The position numbers and the translations under genes are program-made. Positions 61,052 to 64,000 of a DNA stretch of 64,000 bases are shown in pieces; position 1 is the stretch's first letter; every line of letters begins with the position of its first letter. The stretch is taken from the NCBI GenBank assembly GCA_016200265.1, contig JACQFE010000009.1, positions 1-64,000 on the forward strand, in the 5' to 3' direction. Origin of the DNA: Planctomycetota bacterium. GTDB taxonomy: Bacteria; Planctomycetota; Phycisphaerae; UBA1845. The notes below the pieces were generated by a model, which was not told the DNA's origin, ran no database searches, and saw only the letters and a list, made by a program, of their open reading frames with translations.

Positions 61052-63538
61052 ATGAGCGTGTTACCCATTCAATTCCTCGCCGCGGCAAATGACGAGTCTT
61101 TCGTCACTGAGCTTCGGCGCATGCCGGAGGGCTGGTTCGCGGTTGCGGGGCTGGCGCTTCTTGCTTTCCTTTGGTGGGCGGCGGCATGGATGTATCGCAC
61201 GGAGGGTCGGGTCGGGGCATCCGGCCGGGTGCGAGTGATGCTGGCCGTCATCCGATGTCTGATTCTTCTGACGCTTGCGGTCATTCTGCTCGAGCCGATT
61301 CGCGTCCACATTTTGTACAAGCGGATTGATTCGTATTCGGTCGTGCTGGTGGATTCGTCGTCGAGCATGGGACTTTCGGATCGATATCGCGACGCCAATG
61401 AGCGGGAACGAGTGCGAAATTTTCTTGGACTGGAAGACGCGCCTGCGGCCATGCCGCGGACCGATCTTGCATCGTCGCTCTTGACGCGCGATCACCGCGA
61501 TTTCCTTCATAGGCTCGCGGCGAAAAATCGGGTGCGGTTAGCTGCTTTCGCGGACGATTCGAGCAACCTCTGTACGCTTTGGGCGGCCGGTGAAACGGCG
61601 CCTGGCGGAGCGTCCGCGAGCGCGCATGCTGCAGAAACGGCCGGCGCGTTGACCGACGTGGATACCGCGACGATTGCATTCAACGCCAATGGTCCGGCTA
61701 CAAACATTGAGAGGGCGTTGCATCGTATGGTTGAATCGTTGGCGGGAGCGCCGATTGCAGGAGTGGTGGTGCTCACCGATGGCGGATTCAATTCGGGCGC
61801 GGGTGCGGAGGAAGTCGCTCGCTATGCCCGCGAGCAGCATGTTCCGTTGCACGTAGTTGGGATTGGTGATCCGTCGCCGCCCCGCAATGTTCGTGTGGTG
61901 GAGACACAAGCTCCGGAGAATGCGTTCAAGAAGGATCCTTTCGCTATCACTGCAACACTGGCAGCTCAGGGACTCGATGGTGAGACGATTCACGTCCGAT
62001 TTCGGGAGCGCCGCGCTGATGACGTCGGTGAAGGTCGCGAGATTGAGACAAAGAGCGTCACTGTTAAGCCGGGCGGTGTGATCGAACCGCTTGTGTTCCA
62101 GCGGGCGGCGGATCAGGTCGGTCGATATGTCTATACCGTTGAGGTCGAGCCGGTCGAGGATGAATCGATTGCGGACGACAACGCCCGTCAGACGACGGTC
62201 AATGTGGTCGATTCAAAGACGAAAGTGCTCATCGTGGCCGGTGAGCCAAGCTGGGATTATCGCTTCGTCTCGACGCTTCTCACTCGCGATGAGACGGTGG
62301 ATGTGGCCTGCTGGTTGCAATCCGCGGACATGAACGCGGTTCGCGACGGCGACATCTTCATCGATCATTTACCGGCCACGGCGGATGAGCTCTTCGCCTA
62401 CGACGTGATCATTCTCATGGACCCGGAGAAGAGTGAATTTGATGCGAACTGGGCGGAGCTTGCTGATAAGTTCGTCTCGCAACATGGCGGGGGCTTGCTG
62501 TATGCGGCGGCGCGGGCGCACGCGCCGGCGTTTCTGCGCGAGCAGCCTCTCAAGCCGATGTTTGACTTGCTTCCGGTCGTGTTCGATCCCGAAGCTGATC
62601 TGGTGTTGAACCAGATTGGGCACTACCAGACGGCGCCGTCGCTGATCGAGTTTCCTCCGGCGGCATTCTCGCATCCAATCCTGCGACTTTCGGACGATCC
62701 GGTGGCGAACAAGCTCGCCTGGCAGGGAATCGGTGACATCTATTGGCACTACCCGGTGCTGCGTGAAAAGCCGGTGGCGACGGTGCTGATGCGCGACGCG
62801 GACCCGAAGATGCGCGGCAGCGGCGGGGGGCATGTGTTGGCGGCGGTGCAATTTGTCGGACCCGGGCGAAGCGCGTTTCTTGCATTTGATACTTCGTGGA
62901 AATGGAGACGATTCACGGAAGAAATGTACGATCGCTTCTGGGTGCAGATGGTGCGATTTCTTTCGGAAGGGAAGCTGCTTGGCGGCAGTCGTCGCGGAAC
63001 GCTGACGGTGGAAAACGATCACCCGACGCTAGGCGAAACAATTGCTGTTTCGGCACGGCTTCTCGATGCGCAGTTTGAGCCGCTGAAGAGAGATCAGGTG
63101 GCGGCGCATTACGAGATCGCCGGCGAGCGGCGCGAGCTTTCGCTTGCGGCTCAGCCGGATCGACCCGGTTCTTTCGGAGGTCAGTTCGTTCCCGATCGAA
63201 CGGGGGCTTATCGAATCATGCTGACGATGCCGAGTTCCGGGGCTGCTGAGCCGGTTGAGCTGCAACATGAGTTACTGGTGACGCGGCCCAATCTCGAATT
63301 GTTACGCCCGCAGATGAATCGCGCGGAACTTGTGACGCTTGCGGAGCAATCCGCGGGCGGGAAATTCTGGGAAATTGACGAGGCAAACGGCATCCCTGAC
63401 GCAATCCCCGATCTGCACGAGGAGATACCGGTTCGCTCACGTCCGACAACTCTTTGGGACAACGGCGTTACGCTCGGCATTCTGGTCGCGTTGATGACTG
63501 TGGAATGGGCTGTCCGCAAGTGTAACCGACTTCTCTGA
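61052..63538 (+). CDS. vWA/GATase1-like membrane protein of the MoxR operon
   Basis: The 828-residue product has two N-terminal membrane helices (WFAVAGLALLAFLWWAAAWM, VIRCLILLTLAVILLEPI). A vWA domain follows, with MIDAS SVVLVDSSSSMGLS and GVVVLTDGGFNSGAGAEEVA. Next come an Ig-like middle and a GATase1-like domain (TKVLIVAGEPSWDYRFVSTL, YDVIILMDPEKSEFDANWAE, FVSQHGGGLLYAAARAHAPA). The C-terminus (NGVTLGILVALMTVEWAVRK) is a membrane anchor. It parallels the gene before it and probably forms a complex with it. It is the last gene of the run. Confidence 0.82.
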   Translation: MSVLPIQFLAAANDESFVTELRRMPEGWFAVAGLALLAFLWWAAAWMYRTEGRVGASGRVRVMLAVIRCLILLTLAVILLEPIRVHILYKRIDSYSVVLVDSSSSMGLSDRYRDANERERVRNFLGLEDAPAAMPRTDLASSLLTRDHRDFLHRLAAKNRVRLAAFADDSSNLCTLWAAGETAPGGASASAHAAETAGALTDVDTATIAFNANGPATNIERALHRMVESLAGAPIAGVVVLTDGGFNSGAGAEEVARYAREQHVPLHVVGIGDPSPPRNVRVVETQAPENAFKKDPFAITATLAAQGLDGETIHVRFRERRADDVGEGREIETKSVTVKPGGVIEPLVFQRAADQVGRYVYTVEVEPVEDESIADDNARQTTVNVVDSKTKVLIVAGEPSWDYRFVSTLLTRDETVDVACWLQSADMNAVRDGDIFIDHLPATADELFAYDVIILMDPEKSEFDANWAELADKFVSQHGGGLLYAAARAHAPAFLREQPLKPMFDLLPVVFDPEADLVLNQIGHYQTAPSLIEFPPAAFSHPILRLSDDPVANKLAWQGIGDIYWHYPVLREKPVATVLMRDADPKMRGSGGGHVLAAVQFVGPGRSAFLAFDTSWKWRRFTEEMYDRFWVQMVRFLSEGKLLGGSRRGTLTVENDHPTLGETIAVSARLLDAQFEPLKRDQVAAHYEIAGERRELSLAAQPDRPGSFGGQFVPDRTGAYRIMLTMPSSGAAEPVELQHELLVTRPNLELLRPQMNRAELVTLAEQSAGGKFWEIDEANGIPDAIPDLHEEIPVRSRPTTLWDNGVTLGILVALMTVEWAVRKCNRLL

Positions 63539-63648
63539 CAATGCAATACCTGCATTGACGCGATCATTCGCACCATCCAAATTCACATTGTGGTACATCC
63601 GATCGGTCCCTGACTTGTCAACACTGGTGCGGTTGAGACAATGGACGA

Positions 63649-64000
63649 ATGGAGATGAACGATCGACCCTTCGACTGGCGGGCATTCGGCGCGGCTCATC
63701 CTCGATACTTCAAGGCGGCGATCCTTGCAAAGAAGGCGCGCGCCAAAGTCGCCTTGATCCTGATGCTTTATTGCCTTGGCGAGGGAATTTGCAACTGGGA
63801 ACCTCCGCTTGATTTGCTTCATCCGAATTGGCTTGTTGTGATGGGGTTGATGCTTATGGCTATTGGTGCGGGCATTCGCATCGCCGCACACGGCCAACTC
63901 CGCAAGAAGCAGGAATTGGCCACGGACGGCGTCTATTCCATTTGCAGGCACCCGCTGTACCTGGGTTCGATCTTGATGGCGCTGGGGTTCTGTATCTTGT
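63649..64000 (+). CDS. Isoprenylcysteine/phospholipid-methyltransferase-like membrane protein (partial)
   Basis: The frame is open to the right edge, with 117 residues visible. Membrane helices (KVALILMLYCLGEGICNW, WLVVMGLMLMAIGAGIRIAA) are followed by GQLRKKQELATDGVYSICRH and PLYLGSILMALGF. The GxYxxxRHPxYLG motif marks the ICMT/PEMT-like family of integral-membrane SAM-dependent methyltransferases. ATG 63649 or 63655 starts it. The substrate is unknown. It follows the vWA gene after about 110 bases with no clear signal between them. Confidence 0.75.
   Translation, partial: MEMNDRPFDWRAFGAAHPRYFKAAILAKKARAKVALILMLYCLGEGICNWEPPLDLLHPNWLVVMGLMLMAIGAGIRIAAHGQLRKKQELATDGVYSICRHPLYLGSILMALGFCIL

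Overview
The window reads as chromosomal DNA of a free-living planctomycete-like bacterium (Planctomycetota, perhaps near Phycisphaerae). This is inferred from gene content: secreted proteins ending in dockerin-like or CTERM-type tails, a pseudopilin with an H-X-DG tail, a MoxR/DUF58/vWA operon with an alpha-toroid and a giant PQQ-type propeller protein, a sigma factor with an added N-terminal helix-turn-helix, and GC-rich dispersed repeats in gene junctions. No rRNA, tRNA, transposase, phage gene or CRISPR array was recognised.

Layout. 1-0.5 kb: 3' end of a secreted dockerin-like protein and a duplicated remnant of such an end. 0.6-5.5 kb: flagellin, with a good sigma-28-like promoter, and an enlarged filament cap FliD. 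5.8-7.8 kb: a cysteine-rich surface protein with an IPTL-CTERM tail. 7.9-15.3 kb: the fatty-acid cluster, a degenerate ketoacyl synthase followed by rpmF-plsX-fabH-fabD-fabG-acpP-fabF, then a lone fliN-like gene. 15.5-17.1 kb: a diheme cytochrome c lipoprotein.

17.2-21.4 kb (minus strand): an unusual four-gene array of MNT nucleotidyltransferase, DUF559/Vsr-like nuclease, Vps4-like AAA ATPase with an MIT-like N-terminus, and an SPFH/coiled-coil/beta-propeller protein. The first three genes overlap. This is the best candidate for an undescribed system. 21.6-28.2 kb: secreted trypsin-like protease, coiled-coil protein, DCC oxidoreductase, UVR-motif protein and two secreted proteins. 28.5-30.1 kb: the HTH-sigma fusion. 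30.9-32.8 kb: secreted beta-helix protein. 32.96-33.01 kb: two perfect parS sites. 33.2-39.9 kb: polyferredoxin-TPR membrane protein, PEP/pyruvate-binding protein, a secreted protein and a pseudopilin.

39.9-46.7 kb: a heavy-metal RND efflux pump (CzcA/CusA-like and adaptor on minus, TolC-like factor divergent on plus) and a tiny lipoprotein. 46.8-50.4 kb: a YWTD-propeller dockerin-like protein and ffh. 50.6-63.5 kb: one plus-strand series of PQQ-propeller protein, prenyltransferase-fold protein, MoxR ATPase, DUF58 and two vWA/GATase1-like membrane proteins. The window ends inside an isoprenylcysteine-methyltransferase-like gene. Most function calls rest on motif reading alone; start codons are chosen from ribosome-binding sites and family length.
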